A stretch of DNA of 64,000 nucleotides. It comes from Paracoccus nototheniae. GTDB taxonomy: Bacteria; Pseudomonadota; Alphaproteobacteria; Rhodobacterales; Rhodobacteraceae. The DNA is taken from assembly GCF_004335005.1 (NCBI RefSeq), contig NZ_RQRT01000001.1, forward strand, positions 124,001 to 188,000, read 5' to 3'. Below the pieces are notes generated by a model. The model was not told the DNA's origin, ran no database searches, and worked only from the letters and a program-made list of their open reading frames with translations. Position 1 is the first letter of the stretch; every line of letters starts with the position of its first letter. Made by a program: the position numbers and the translations under genes. This document shows positions 26,105 to 34,774 of the stretch, in pieces.

Positions 26105-28141
26105 ATGTCCCACGATCCCCTTCTTCAACCCTACCGGCTGAAGCATCTGACGCTGCGCAACCGGATCATGATCACCAGCCATGAACCGGCCTATCCCGAA
26201 GACGGGATGCCCAAGGATCGCTATCGCGCCTATCACGTCGAACGGGCGCGGGCGGGGGTGGCGCTGACGATGACGGCGGGGTCGGCCTCGGTGTCGCGCG
26301 ACAGCCCGCCGGTCTTCAACAACATTCTGGCCTATCGCGACGAGGTGGTGGGCTGGATGCGTAGGCTGGTCGACGAATGCCACGACCATGGCGCGGCGGT
26401 GATGATCCAGCTGACCCATCTGGGCCGCCGCACCCGGTGGGACAAGGGCGACTGGCTGCCCGTCGTCGCCCCCGGCCATGAACGGGAAGCCGCGCATCGC
26501 GCCTTTCCCAAGCGGATCGAGGATTGGGACATCGCCCGCATCATCGGCGATTTCACGGACGCCGCCGAACGCATGAAGGCCGCTGGCGTCGACGGGATCG
26601 AGCTGGAGGCTTACGGCCATCTGCTGGAACAGTTCTGGTCGCCTTTGACCAACGATCTGGACGCGCCTTATGGCGGCAGTCTGGACAACCGCCTGCGGTT
26701 CACGATGGAGGTGCTGCAGGCGATCCGCGACCGCTGCGGGCCCGATTTCATTGTCGGCCTGCGCTATACCGGCGATCAGGTGCTGGCTGGCGGCATGGGC
26801 GCAGAGGAGGGGATGGCCATCTCTCACCGGTTGAAGGACAGCGGGCTGGTCGATTTCCTGAACGTGGTGCGCGGGCATATCGACACCGATGCCGGGCTGA
26901 CCGACCTGATCCCGGTGCAGGGCATGCCAAGCGCCCCGCATCTGGATTTCGCAGGCCAGATCCGCCGTGCAACCGGCTTTCCGACCTTTCACGCCGCGCG
27001 CATCCCCGATGTGGCGACCGCGCGCCATGCCATCGCCTCGGGGCTGCTGGATATGGTGGGGATGACGCGGGCGCATATGGCCGACCCGCATCTGGTGCGC
27101 AAGATCATCGAAGGGCGCGAGGATGACATCCGCCCCTGCGTGGGTGCGAATTACTGCCTCGACCGGATCTATCAGGGGGGGCTGGCTTTTTGTCTGCACA
27201 ATGCGGCGACGGGGCGCGAGGAAACCATGCCCCATGACATTGCGCCCAGCCCCGCGCCGCGCCGCATCACCATCGTCGGGGCCGGACCCGCGGGAATGGA
27301 GGCGGCGCGCGTCGCCGCCGCGCGCGGCCATGCGGTGACCGTGTTCGAGGCGGCGGATGCGCCCGGCGGGCAGATCCGCCTGACCGCCCTGCAACCCCGG
27401 CGGCGCGAGATGACCGGCATCATCGACTGGCGCATGGCGCAATGCGACAAGGCGGGCGTGCGGTTCCGGTTCAACAGCTATGCCGAGGCGGGCGACGTGC
27501 TGGACACCGATCCCGACGCGGTGATCATCGCCACCGGCGGGCTGCCCCATACCGAGATTCTGGGCACGGGCAACGATCTGGTCTGTTCGGCCTGGGACAT
27601 CCTGTCGGGCGATGTGAAGCCGGGTCAGGATGTGCTGGTCTTTGACGATGCGGGCGATCATGCGGGCCTGCAGGCCGCCGATCTGATCGCCGCCACCGGC
27701 GCCCGGGTCGAGATCGCGACCCCCGACCGCAGCTTTGCCCCCGAGGTGATGGCGATGAACCTCGTCCCCTACATGCGCAGCCTGCAGGCCCGCGATGTGA
27801 CCTTTACGGTGACATGGCGGCTGATCCGGGTCACGCGCGACGGCAACCGCCTGCGCGCCACGCTTGGCAGCGATTACGGCGCCATGACCCGCGACCGGCT
27901 GGTCGATCAGGTGGTGGTCAATCACGGCACCCGGCCGCTGGACGATCTCTATTTCGATCTGAAGCCTTTGTCGCGCAATCTGGGGCAGGTCGATCAGGCC
28001 GCCCTGATCGCAGGCCACCCGCAGGCACTGGCCCCAAACCCTGGCGCGGCGTTCCAGCTGTTCCGCATCGGCGACGCGGTGGCCGCACGCAACACCCATG
28101 CCGCGATCTATGACGCGCTGCGGCTGGTCAAGGATCTGTAG
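26105..28141 (+). CDS. N-methylproline demethylase-like FMN/FAD oxidoreductase
   Basis: 678 residues of the trimethylamine/histamine/dimethylglycine dehydrogenase group. Order: Old Yellow Enzyme TIM barrel (1 to about 340; LLQPYRLKHLTLRNRIM, IQLTHLGRRT, VVRGHIDTDAG), iron-sulfur segment, then FAD/NAD(P)-type domains starting at ITIVGAGPAGMEAARVAAAR. The barrel most resembles enzymes demethylating N-methylproline (stachydrine route). The Fe-S motif has C345, C351 and C363, but the position corresponding to the second cysteine is Ala348. There is no cysteine at the covalent-flavin position of trimethylamine dehydrogenase. Divergent TetR and downstream enolase-superfamily gene form the context. 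Substrate is inference. Confidence 0.85.
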   Translation: MSHDPLLQPYRLKHLTLRNRIMITSHEPAYPEDGMPKDRYRAYHVERARAGVALTMTAGSASVSRDSPPVFNNILAYRDEVVGWMRRLVDECHDHGAAVMIQLTHLGRRTRWDKGDWLPVVAPGHEREAAHRAFPKRIEDWDIARIIGDFTDAAERMKAAGVDGIELEAYGHLLEQFWSPLTNDLDAPYGGSLDNRLRFTMEVLQAIRDRCGPDFIVGLRYTGDQVLAGGMGAEEGMAISHRLKDSGLVDFLNVVRGHIDTDAGLTDLIPVQGMPSAPHLDFAGQIRRATGFPTFHAARIPDVATARHAIASGLLDMVGMTRAHMADPHLVRKIIEGREDDIRPCVGANYCLDRIYQGGLAFCLHNAATGREETMPHDIAPSPAPRRITIVGAGPAGMEAARVAAARGHAVTVFEAADAPGGQIRLTALQPRRREMTGIIDWRMAQCDKAGVRFRFNSYAEAGDVLDTDPDAVIIATGGLPHTEILGTGNDLVCSAWDILSGDVKPGQDVLVFDDAGDHAGLQAADLIAATGARVEIATPDRSFAPEVMAMNLVPYMRSLQARDVTFTVTWRLIRVTRDGNRLRATLGSDYGAMTRDRLVDQVVVNHGTRPLDDLYFDLKPLSRNLGQVDQAALIAGHPQALAPNPGAAFQLFRIGDAVAARNTHAAIYDALRLVKDL

Positions 28142-28225
28142 CCGAGGGAAAGCGGCGCGCCCAAGGGTCAGGCGCGCAGGGCCAAGGGCGATCGTCCGGC
28201 AGGCCCGGCCCGTGCCGGTCCCCGA

Positions 28226-29431
28226 TCACAGGGTCGTCGCGTCCGAGCGCTTGCGCGAAACGGTATAGGCGCGGTCCAGGTCCGGGTTCAGTTCCATCCC
28301 CAGACCGGGGCCGGGGGGCACGGTGATCATGCCATCCTTGACCTCGGGAAGGGCGGTTACCAGATCGCGGTACCATGTGCGATAGAACGCCCGGACGCTT
28401 TCCTGCACCAGCGCGTTTGGCGCGTTCAGCGACAGATGCGTCGAGGCGCACAGAACCACGGGGCCGGTGCAGTCATGCGGCGCGACCGGCAGATGCCAGG
28501 CCTCGGCCATGGCGGCGATCTTGCGGGCCTCGGACAGCCCGCCGCACCAGCTGAGATCCAGCATCACCACGCCCGCAGCCCCGGTTTCCAGCAGATCGCG
28601 AAACCCCCAACGGGACGCCAGGGTTTCGGACGCGGAAATCGGCGCGGGCGACACCGCCGCATAGCGCGACAGGCTGGACAGGCTGTCCATCCTGATGGGA
28701 TCCTCGTGCCAGAAAGTGCCATAGGGGGCCAACGCCTTGGCGATCTGCATCGCCGGCAACAGTTGCCACATCGAATGAAATTCGACCATGATGTCCATGC
28801 GGTCGCCCGTGGCCCGGCGGATCTTCTCGAACGGCTCCAGTGCCTTTTTCAGATCAGGCACAGAGATATACTGCCCCCGCGTCGCCTCGGCTGCCGCATC
28901 GAAGGGCCAGATCTTCATCGCCGTGATGCCCTCTTCCAGCAACGAGATCGCCAGCTCGTCCGCCCGGTGCAGAAAGCCGTTCAGGTCGTCATAGGATGCC
29001 TGCGCCCCGCTCAGGCCGTAATTGACCGTGGTCTGGCCGGTCGCCTTCTTGATGTAATCGGTCCCCGCGCAGGTGTTGTAGGTGCGGATGCTGCGGCGGG
29101 TAAAGCCGCCCAGCAATTGCGCGATGGGCTGACCCACGGCCTTGCCGAACAGATCCCACAGCGCGATGTCGAAGGCGGAATTGCCGCGCACCTCGGCCCC
29201 TGACGAGCGAAAGCCCAGATAGCCGACCAGATCGCCCGCCAGCCGGTCGATTTCCAGCGGATCCCGCCCGATCACGCGCGGGGCGATATATTCATGGACA
29301 TGCGCCTCGACCGTGGCGGCGCCAAAGAACGTCTCGCCCAGCCCGGTCAGGCCTTCATCGGTCTGTACCTCGATCCACAGCAGGTTCGGACGCTCGGCGA
29401 TGCGGATGGTCTCAAGGGCGGTGATCTTCAT
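28226..29431 (-). CDS. Mandelate racemase/muconate lactonizing family enzyme (dehydratase-like)
   Basis: 401 residues. N-terminal capping domain (MKITALETIRIAERPNLLWIEVQTDEGLTGLGE), then the enolase barrel: K173 in AMKIWPFD, metal-site acids in MVEFHSMWQ, FWHEDPIRMD and SASETLASRW, and a catalytic-type His319 in APHDCTGPVV. A Lys-x-Trp with a His on the seventh strand resembles the sugar-acid dehydratase/RspA branch more than lactonizing or epimerase branches. It converges on the N-methylproline-demethylase-like gene. GAGG before ATG 29431. The substrate cannot be read from sequence. Confidence 0.85.
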   Translation of the reverse strand: MKITALETIRIAERPNLLWIEVQTDEGLTGLGETFFGAATVEAHVHEYIAPRVIGRDPLEIDRLAGDLVGYLGFRSSGAEVRGNSAFDIALWDLFGKAVGQPIAQLLGGFTRRSIRTYNTCAGTDYIKKATGQTTVNYGLSGAQASYDDLNGFLHRADELAISLLEEGITAMKIWPFDAAAEATRGQYISVPDLKKALEPFEKIRRATGDRMDIMVEFHSMWQLLPAMQIAKALAPYGTFWHEDPIRMDSLSSLSRYAAVSPAPISASETLASRWGFRDLLETGAAGVVMLDLSWCGGLSEARKIAAMAEAWHLPVAPHDCTGPVVLCASTHLSLNAPNALVQESVRAFYRTWYRDLVTALPEVKDGMITVPPGPGLGMELNPDLDRAYTVSRKRSDATTL

Positions 29432-29476
29432 CTGATCCTCGGGGGTGTCGGGTTGCGGGTGGGGCGGCTTTGGGGT

Positions 29477-30970
29477 CTAGCGATGGCCGACCCAGCCCCG
29501 GTCGTCGGTCAGGGCGCGGCCCGGTGCGATGCGCGCGACGCTATAGCCGTCGGGCAGCGCATCCGGCGCAGCAAAGGGCTGATCCGAGGCCGCCAGCAGG
29601 ATATTGGCCCGGCCACGGTCGCTGACCGGCCCCTGCACGGCCTCGACATGGGGGTACAGTTCGCTGAGAATGGCGTGGATGCCGCGCGCCAGCGGGCCAT
29701 CGGCGGCATCGATCAGGTTCACATAGACGGGGCCGTCGACGATCGCGCGCAGCCTCTCATAGGTTTCGAGCGTGGCCAGATGGGCCGGAACCGACCCGGA
29801 TGAGAACGCATCCATCACCACCGCGTCAAAGCGGCGGTCGGTCTGGTTCAGAAACACCCGGCCATCCGCATGGACGATGCCAAGACGGCCCTTGCTGCCG
29901 TCCTGCGAGCCGGCATCCCCGGCATCAAAGCCGGTCTGTTCGATGATCGCACCCGCCCAGGGCAGGTGGTCCCGCACCACCTGCGTGATCAGCGGATCGA
30001 TCTCGACCGCCAGCGCAACCGCCTTGGGGCGCCGGGACAGCAGCATGCCGGGCAGCGTATACCCGCCGCCGCCGATGAAAAGGACCGCAGGTGCCGCCCC
30101 CAGATCCGCATCCATGCGCGCCCACAGCCATTCGGTATAGGGCAGGACCAGCTGGTCGCCGTCCTCTGCCTGTGCGTCATCCGGGGTGGTCCGTTCCGCC
30201 GCCTGCAGGGTCCGGTCTGACAGCAGATAGACCGCATCGCCATGACGCTGGACATCGATGCAGGACAGCCCGGATTCGTAACGGCAGATCGGTCCGATGG
30301 CTGCGGTTGCCGCGACGACCAGTGCCCCCCCGGCCACGCATAGCACCGTTCCCGGAGTGACCCGCATGCCCGGCCCGTTGCTGCCATCCCCGGACGCATC
30401 GCCCCGGATCAGCGGAACGCACAGCAGCACCGCAAGCCCGCATCCGGCAAAGGTCGCGACCGAGCCTGCCAGCGGCAGCGCCACAAAGCCCGCCAGGATC
30501 GCCCCGACGATCGCCCCAAGCGAGCCTGCCGCCAGAACGAGGCCAAGCGACGACCCCTCGCGTCCGGGCCGCGCCTCGACCGCCAGTTTTGCCAGAAAGG
30601 GCGACGGAAGGCTGACCAGCACCGATGCGGGAAAGAACGCCACCACGACCGCCACCAGCATCCCCGCCGTGCCGCGCGCGCCCAACGCATAGATCAGGCC
30701 CAGCACGGCAGGAGACACCGCCATCAGCGCCGCCGTCGCCAGCAGCGCCACACGCACGCCCCGCACCGCCGCAGGGCGCGGGCGTTCGGCGATCAGACCA
30801 CCAAGCGCGCTGCCAAGCGAGAACCCGGCCAGAATCGTCGCGATGACCGATGTCCATGTCACCAGAGAGGTGCCGAAAAACGGTGCCAGCACCCGACCGG
30901 CGGCGATCTCATAGGTCAATCCGACGGCGGACAGCACAAGGATCAGGGTGATCGTGGTCCAGAACCGCAT
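29477..30970 (-). CDS. Fused membrane / spermidine synthase-like protein
   Basis: 497 residues: about seven to eight N-terminal membrane spans (residues 5-215, starting TITLILVLSAVGLTYEIAAG) fused to a soluble Rossmann methyltransferase-like domain. The latter has VLFIGGGGYTLPGMLLSRRP, AVEIDPLITQVVRDHL, VHADGRVFLNQTDRRFDAVV and MDAFSSGSVPAHLATLE, which follow the spermidine-synthase fold. Such fusions are widespread, but few have been tested. AAGGAG precedes ATG 30970. Located 45 bases upstream of the enolase-superfamily gene on the same strand, possibly co-transcribed. Confidence 0.85.
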   Translation of the reverse strand: MRFWTTITLILVLSAVGLTYEIAAGRVLAPFFGTSLVTWTSVIATILAGFSLGSALGGLIAERPRPAAVRGVRVALLATAALMAVSPAVLGLIYALGARGTAGMLVAVVVAFFPASVLVSLPSPFLAKLAVEARPGREGSSLGLVLAAGSLGAIVGAILAGFVALPLAGSVATFAGCGLAVLLCVPLIRGDASGDGSNGPGMRVTPGTVLCVAGGALVVAATAAIGPICRYESGLSCIDVQRHGDAVYLLSDRTLQAAERTTPDDAQAEDGDQLVLPYTEWLWARMDADLGAAPAVLFIGGGGYTLPGMLLSRRPKAVALAVEIDPLITQVVRDHLPWAGAIIEQTGFDAGDAGSQDGSKGRLGIVHADGRVFLNQTDRRFDAVVMDAFSSGSVPAHLATLETYERLRAIVDGPVYVNLIDAADGPLARGIHAILSELYPHVEAVQGPVSDRGRANILLAASDQPFAAPDALPDGYSVARIAPGRALTDDRGWVGHR

Positions 30971-31401
30971 GACAGTCTCCTTGGGCGATCAAAGGCCGGG
31001 CCTGCGTGACATGAATTTCGGCCCGACGCTATGGTGCGACGCGCGCTTTGATGGTCCTGCATGGCGATCATCGTGGGAAACCTGTGACGGGCAGGGGAAA
31101 CGGCGTGATGCCCTTGTGCGATGCGCGGTTGCCGAACCGGTGCGGTTCGTCCAGACGACCGGACCCCGGCAGCAGCCATGAGGCGAAGACGGTCTGCGCA
31201 GCGCAGCCGCAGAACTGACCCTTTGCGATGCGCACCGTCCGGGGGGCCGTGCTGCAAAACCGGTCAATCGCTGCGGCGCGTTCGCGCGGATGCGGAACCT
31301 TGCCCCGGGCCAGCGATTGACATTGGTCACGGGGTGCCGCCGTCTGCCTTGTGATTCCCCGGAGCGCGGTTCCGGGGGTGTCGCCTTGCAAGGACCGTGG
31401 A
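30971..31401. other. Divergent intergenic region
   Basis: 430 bases between the spermidine-synthase-like gene and the hemolysin-III-like gene. A TTGACA occurs at 31317-31322, but no AT-rich -10 follows at 16-18 bases. Short open frames here have no recognisable content. I see nothing further. Confidence 0.4.
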
Positions 31402-32073
31402 ATGAATTTCTCTCTGCCGCAGCGCACAGGCTATAGCCGGTCCGAGATCGTTTCGGACTTCATCGTGCATGCGATGGGTCTGACGGCGGCCTTGCTGGCC
31501 GTCCCGATCCTGATCCTGCGGACATGGTCGCTGGATGGCGGGATGTCCGGCGTCGTGGGTGTTTCGATCTATGGGACGACGCTGATCGCGATGATCCTGT
31601 GTTCCACCCTGTACAACATGACCCATCCCGAAACCTGGAGCCATGCTCTGCAGCGGATGGACCATTCGGCGATCTATCTGAAGATCGCCGGAACCTACAC
31701 CGCCTTCGCGCTTTTGTCGCCGAACCCGGCGGGCTGGTTTCTGGTCTGGATCTGGGCCTGCGCCGCGCTTGGGGCCGGGCTTCGCAGTTGGGCGCCGGAC
31801 CGGTGGCGGGGCGCGGCCATCGGTCTTTATCTGGTCATGGGATGGTCGGGCGCCGCCGCCGGTGCGGCACTGTTCGGCGAGATGTCCGCCGGGGTCTTTG
31901 CGTTGATCCTTGCAGGCGGCATTCTGTACACGACCGGCTTTGCCTTTTACCTGTGGTCGCGCCTGCCGTTTCATCGCACGATCTGGCATCTGTTCGTCAT
32001 CGTGGCCAGCGCGGTCTTCTTCACCGCCGTCGCCGCGCATGCTCTGGCAGGGCTTCCGCCCCCGGCGCCATGA
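31402..32073 (+). CDS. Hemolysin III / PAQR family membrane protein
   Basis: 223 residues with seven predicted membrane spans. PAQR motifs are visible: EIVSDFIVHAMG before span one, RMDHSAIYLKIAGTYTAFAL in the middle and FHRTIWHLFVIVASAVF near the end, supplying the Ser/His/Asp set thought to form a metal-dependent hydrolase site. Bacterial members (TrhA/YqfA) have been linked to membrane energetics; the haemolytic name is historical. The ATG at 31402 follows AAGGACCG; an earlier in-frame start adds only 17 residues with no motif. Confidence 0.88.
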   Translation: MNFSLPQRTGYSRSEIVSDFIVHAMGLTAALLAVPILILRTWSLDGGMSGVVGVSIYGTTLIAMILCSTLYNMTHPETWSHALQRMDHSAIYLKIAGTYTAFALLSPNPAGWFLVWIWACAALGAGLRSWAPDRWRGAAIGLYLVMGWSGAAAGAALFGEMSAGVFALILAGGILYTTGFAFYLWSRLPFHRTIWHLFVIVASAVFFTAVAAHALAGLPPPAP

Positions 32074-32125
32074 CCGGCCCCCCAAGCGTGCCGTCCAAAG
32101 ACTCCTCGATCGTGAACCCGGGATA

Positions 32126-32884
32126 TCAGTTCCCGGCGCGCAGGGCGGGCAGGCCGACGCCGGTCGCCTCGAACCCGCCATCGGCGGCCAGCACCTGACC
32201 GGTGATGTAGGACGCCTGATCGCTGCACAGAAAGGCGATGGCCTGCGCAATCTCATCCTCGCGGCCATAGCGGTTCAGCGGGATCGCATCGTGATAGGCG
32301 GCGCGGATGGCGGGGCTGTGGACGGCCAGCGCCAGCTTGGTATCGACCGGGCCGGGCGCCACGCAATTGGCGCGGATGCCCTGCTGGCCCAGTTCCGCCG
32401 CCTGCTGCCGCGTCAGATGGATCACCGCTGCCTTGGATGTCCCATAGGCCACCCGCAAGGTGCTGGCCCGCAACCCCGAGATCGAGGCGATGTTCACGAT
32501 CGCCCCGCCCTGCCGCGCCAGATGCGGGATCGCCGCCTGCGAACACAGAAACACTCCGTCCAGATTGACCGACATCACCCGTCGCCATGTCGCCAGATCC
32601 GTCTCGGCCATGGGCCGGAAATCGGCGACGCCGGCATTGTTGACCAGCGCGTCGATGCGGCCCGACCAGGCCGTTGCGGCATCGACCACCGCGGTGACCT
32701 GATCCGGGTCCGACACGTCGCAGGGCATGGCCAGCGCGTCGTCCCAGCCCGTGGCGATGCGGGCCAGTTCCTCTGCATCGATATCGGCCAGAACGACGCG
32801 CCAGCCCCGTTCGGACAGCAGCCGGGCGGTGGCCAGACCGATGCCGCGCGCAGCGCCGGTGATGATCGCGGTTTTCTGTGTCAT
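32126..32884 (-). CDS. SDR family oxidoreductase
   Basis: 252 residues, classical SDR: TGAARGIGLATARLL, NNAGVADF, catalytic Ser in IASISG and YGTSK, and the C-terminal SYITGQVLAADGGFEATG. AAGGA precedes ATG 32884. It is the last gene of the TRAP operon (26 bases after the DctM stop), so it probably oxidises a hydroxyl group of the imported carboxylate or of its CoA ester. Coenzyme is not certain; the acidic residue after the second strand (VVLADIDAEEL) favours NAD. Confidence 0.87.
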   Translation of the reverse strand: MTQKTAIITGAARGIGLATARLLSERGWRVVLADIDAEELARIATGWDDALAMPCDVSDPDQVTAVVDAATAWSGRIDALVNNAGVADFRPMAETDLATWRRVMSVNLDGVFLCSQAAIPHLARQGGAIVNIASISGLRASTLRVAYGTSKAAVIHLTRQQAAELGQQGIRANCVAPGPVDTKLALAVHSPAIRAAYHDAIPLNRYGREDEIAQAIAFLCSDQASYITGQVLAADGGFEATGVGLPALRAGN

Positions 32885-32910
32885 ATCCGTCCTTCTGCCC
32901 GCATGGGGCG

Positions 32911-34245
32911 CTACATCAGCCATTCGACCAGCCACAGCGACATGCGGGGCAGGGCGGCCACGACCGCCAGCCCCACCAGGGCCGAGATCAGAAACGGCAG
33001 CGCCCCGCGCGCCACACGCTCGATCGAGATCTGCGCGACGTTCGCCGCCACGAACAGGTTGACGCCCACGGGCGGGGTGATCAGGCCGATGGCCAGATTG
33101 ATCATCACCATGACCCCGAACCAGACCGGATCCCAGCCCAGCTCATGCATCACCGGCAGCACGATGGGCAGGGTGATGAACATGACCGTGATCGCATCCA
33201 TGAACATGCCCGCGATCAGCAGGATCAGCATGACGACCAGCAGGATCACCCATTGGTTGTCGCTGATACCCAGCAACCCGCTGGAATAGGTGCCGACCAG
33301 ATCCTCGACCGTGATGACCCAACCGAACAGGCCCGCATAGGCCACGATCAGCATCACCGTGGCCGACGACCCCGCCGCATCGGCCAGCGTGTCATAAAGC
33401 GCGCGGATGGACAGGCTGCGATAGATCAGCCCGCCCACCAGCAGCGCATAGACGGTGGCGACCAGCGCGGCCTCGGTCGGGGTGAAGATGCCGGAATAGA
33501 TGCCGCCCAGGATCACCACCGGCGTCATCAGCCCCCAGAAGCTGTCGCGAAAGCTGCCCCACAGGCGCGCGCCATAGGGCAGGCCCGCATAGGGGTCGGG
33601 GATCAGCCGGTCCAGCGCCCCGCCGCCCGGCCCGCCTTTGGGCGCGATGAAGGGCAGCACGGCCAGCATGGTCAGCCCCATGAACAGCCCCGGCACGATC
33701 GCCGCGATGAACAGTTGCGAGATCGACACCTCGGCGATCACCCCGAATAGCACCAGCCCGATCGACGGCGGAATGACGATGGACAGCGCCGCGCCGGCAC
33801 AGACCAGCCCCGCGGCATGGGCGCGGGTATAGCCGTCTTCCTCCATCCCCTTGATGATCATCGGGCCGATGGCCGCGACCGATGCGGGGCCCGATCCGCT
33901 GACCGCGCCCCAGAACAGGCAGACGACGGTGCCCACGACGCCCATGCCGCCGGGCAGGCCGCCGACAAGGACGCGAAAGAACCGGATCATGCGTTCGGCA
34001 ATCCCCGTCGATCCCATCAGTGCCCCCGCCAGAATGAAGAACGGAATGGCCAGCAACGAATAGCGCGCGACCCCGGCGGTGATCAGATCGCCCGCCAGAT
34101 CAAGGCCGAAGCCCATCCGCCACATTGCATACAGCGCCGACAGCCCAAGCGAAAAAGCCACCGGCACGCGCAGTGCCAGAGCCACAAAAAACAGCACGAT
34201 CATCTGCGTGCCCGGACCCATCTGAAGCAGGCCCATCTCAAGCAT
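32911..34245 (-). CDS. TRAP transporter large permease (DctM family)
   Basis: 444 residues with about twelve membrane segments. Motifs: LRVPVAFSLGLSALYAMW, LFWGAVSGSGPASVAAIGPM, IVIPPSIGLVLFGV in the first half, and AGMFMDAITVMFITLPIVLPV and GLITPPVGVNLFVAANVAQ in the second. Na+-coupled transport subunit. The start overlaps the dctQ stop by eight bases. Second gene set of this type in the window, clearly diverged from the one at 14.9 kb (different substrate likely). Confidence 0.92.
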   Translation of the reverse strand: MLEMGLLQMGPGTQMIVLFFVALALRVPVAFSLGLSALYAMWRMGFGLDLAGDLITAGVARYSLLAIPFFILAGALMGSTGIAERMIRFFRVLVGGLPGGMGVVGTVVCLFWGAVSGSGPASVAAIGPMIIKGMEEDGYTRAHAAGLVCAGAALSIVIPPSIGLVLFGVIAEVSISQLFIAAIVPGLFMGLTMLAVLPFIAPKGGPGGGALDRLIPDPYAGLPYGARLWGSFRDSFWGLMTPVVILGGIYSGIFTPTEAALVATVYALLVGGLIYRSLSIRALYDTLADAAGSSATVMLIVAYAGLFGWVITVEDLVGTYSSGLLGISDNQWVILLVVMLILLIAGMFMDAITVMFITLPIVLPVMHELGWDPVWFGVMVMINLAIGLITPPVGVNLFVAANVAQISIERVARGALPFLISALVGLAVVAALPRMSLWLVEWLM

Positions 34246-34717
34246 GATCGGACCCCGCCAGACGGAATTCCTCGATTGAATGCTGCACGAACCGCCAGGC
34301 GATCAGCAGAAAGGCGAAAGGCACCGCCGCCTGATAATACCACATCGGAATGCGCAGCGCGTAAGAGGTCATGCCGTTCTGATAAAGCGTCAGCACCGAC
34401 CCCCATGCCAGCCAGCTTGACCCCAAGAGCAATCCCACGGACAGCACCACCGAAAGAGCCACGACCCCCTGCGCCAGCCTGCGCGGCAGCATCGACACCA
34501 CCGCCGTCACCGCCAGATGCTGTCCCTGCCGCGCCGCGATGGCCGCGCCAAAGACGGTCAGCAGCAGAAAGCCGTTGGTCAGCAATTCCTCGGACGAGGC
34601 CAGCGAGTAATTGGTGGCATAGCGCACGACCACATTGGCAAAGCCCAGCAGGGTCATGCCCAGAAAGAGGACGGCGCAGATCAGCCGTTCGGCTTCGCGC
34701 GACAGAAAGGACAGCAT
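34238..34717 (-). CDS. TRAP transporter small membrane subunit (DctQ family)
   Basis: 159 residues from the ATG at 34717, which has GAGGTG at proper distance; a start at 34756 would add 13 residues with a poor binding site. Four spans, with RLICAVLFLGMTLLGFANVVVRYATNYSLASSEELL as the typical first half (conserved Arg, Ser-Glu-Glu). Lies between the binding protein and DctM genes. Confidence 0.88.
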   Translation of the reverse strand: MLSFLSREAERLICAVLFLGMTLLGFANVVVRYATNYSLASSEELLTNGFLLLTVFGAAIAARQGQHLAVTAVVSMLPRRLAQGVVALSVVLSVGLLLGSSWLAWGSVLTLYQNGMTSYALRIPMWYYQAAVPFAFLLIAWRFVQHSIEEFRLAGSDHA

Positions 34718-34774
34718 GGGCACCTCGGGGGGGTCATGGGCAGGCATGGGGGGCATCGCGCCCCCCGCAGCGGC

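Noticed and set aside
28226..29431. Hydroxyproline-betaine 2-epimerase next to the demethylase
   Set aside because: Attractive by context, but a Lys-x-Trp and the His319 in PHDCTG resemble dehydratases rather than the Lys/Lys racemase-epimerase site.
31317..31345. TTGACA as promoter for the hemolysin-III-like gene
   Set aside because: No AT-rich -10 element at a suitable distance.
31402..32073. Haemolysin (virulence factor)
   Set aside because: Hemolysin III naming is historical; the sequence is a seven-span PAQR protein with no evidence for a toxin.
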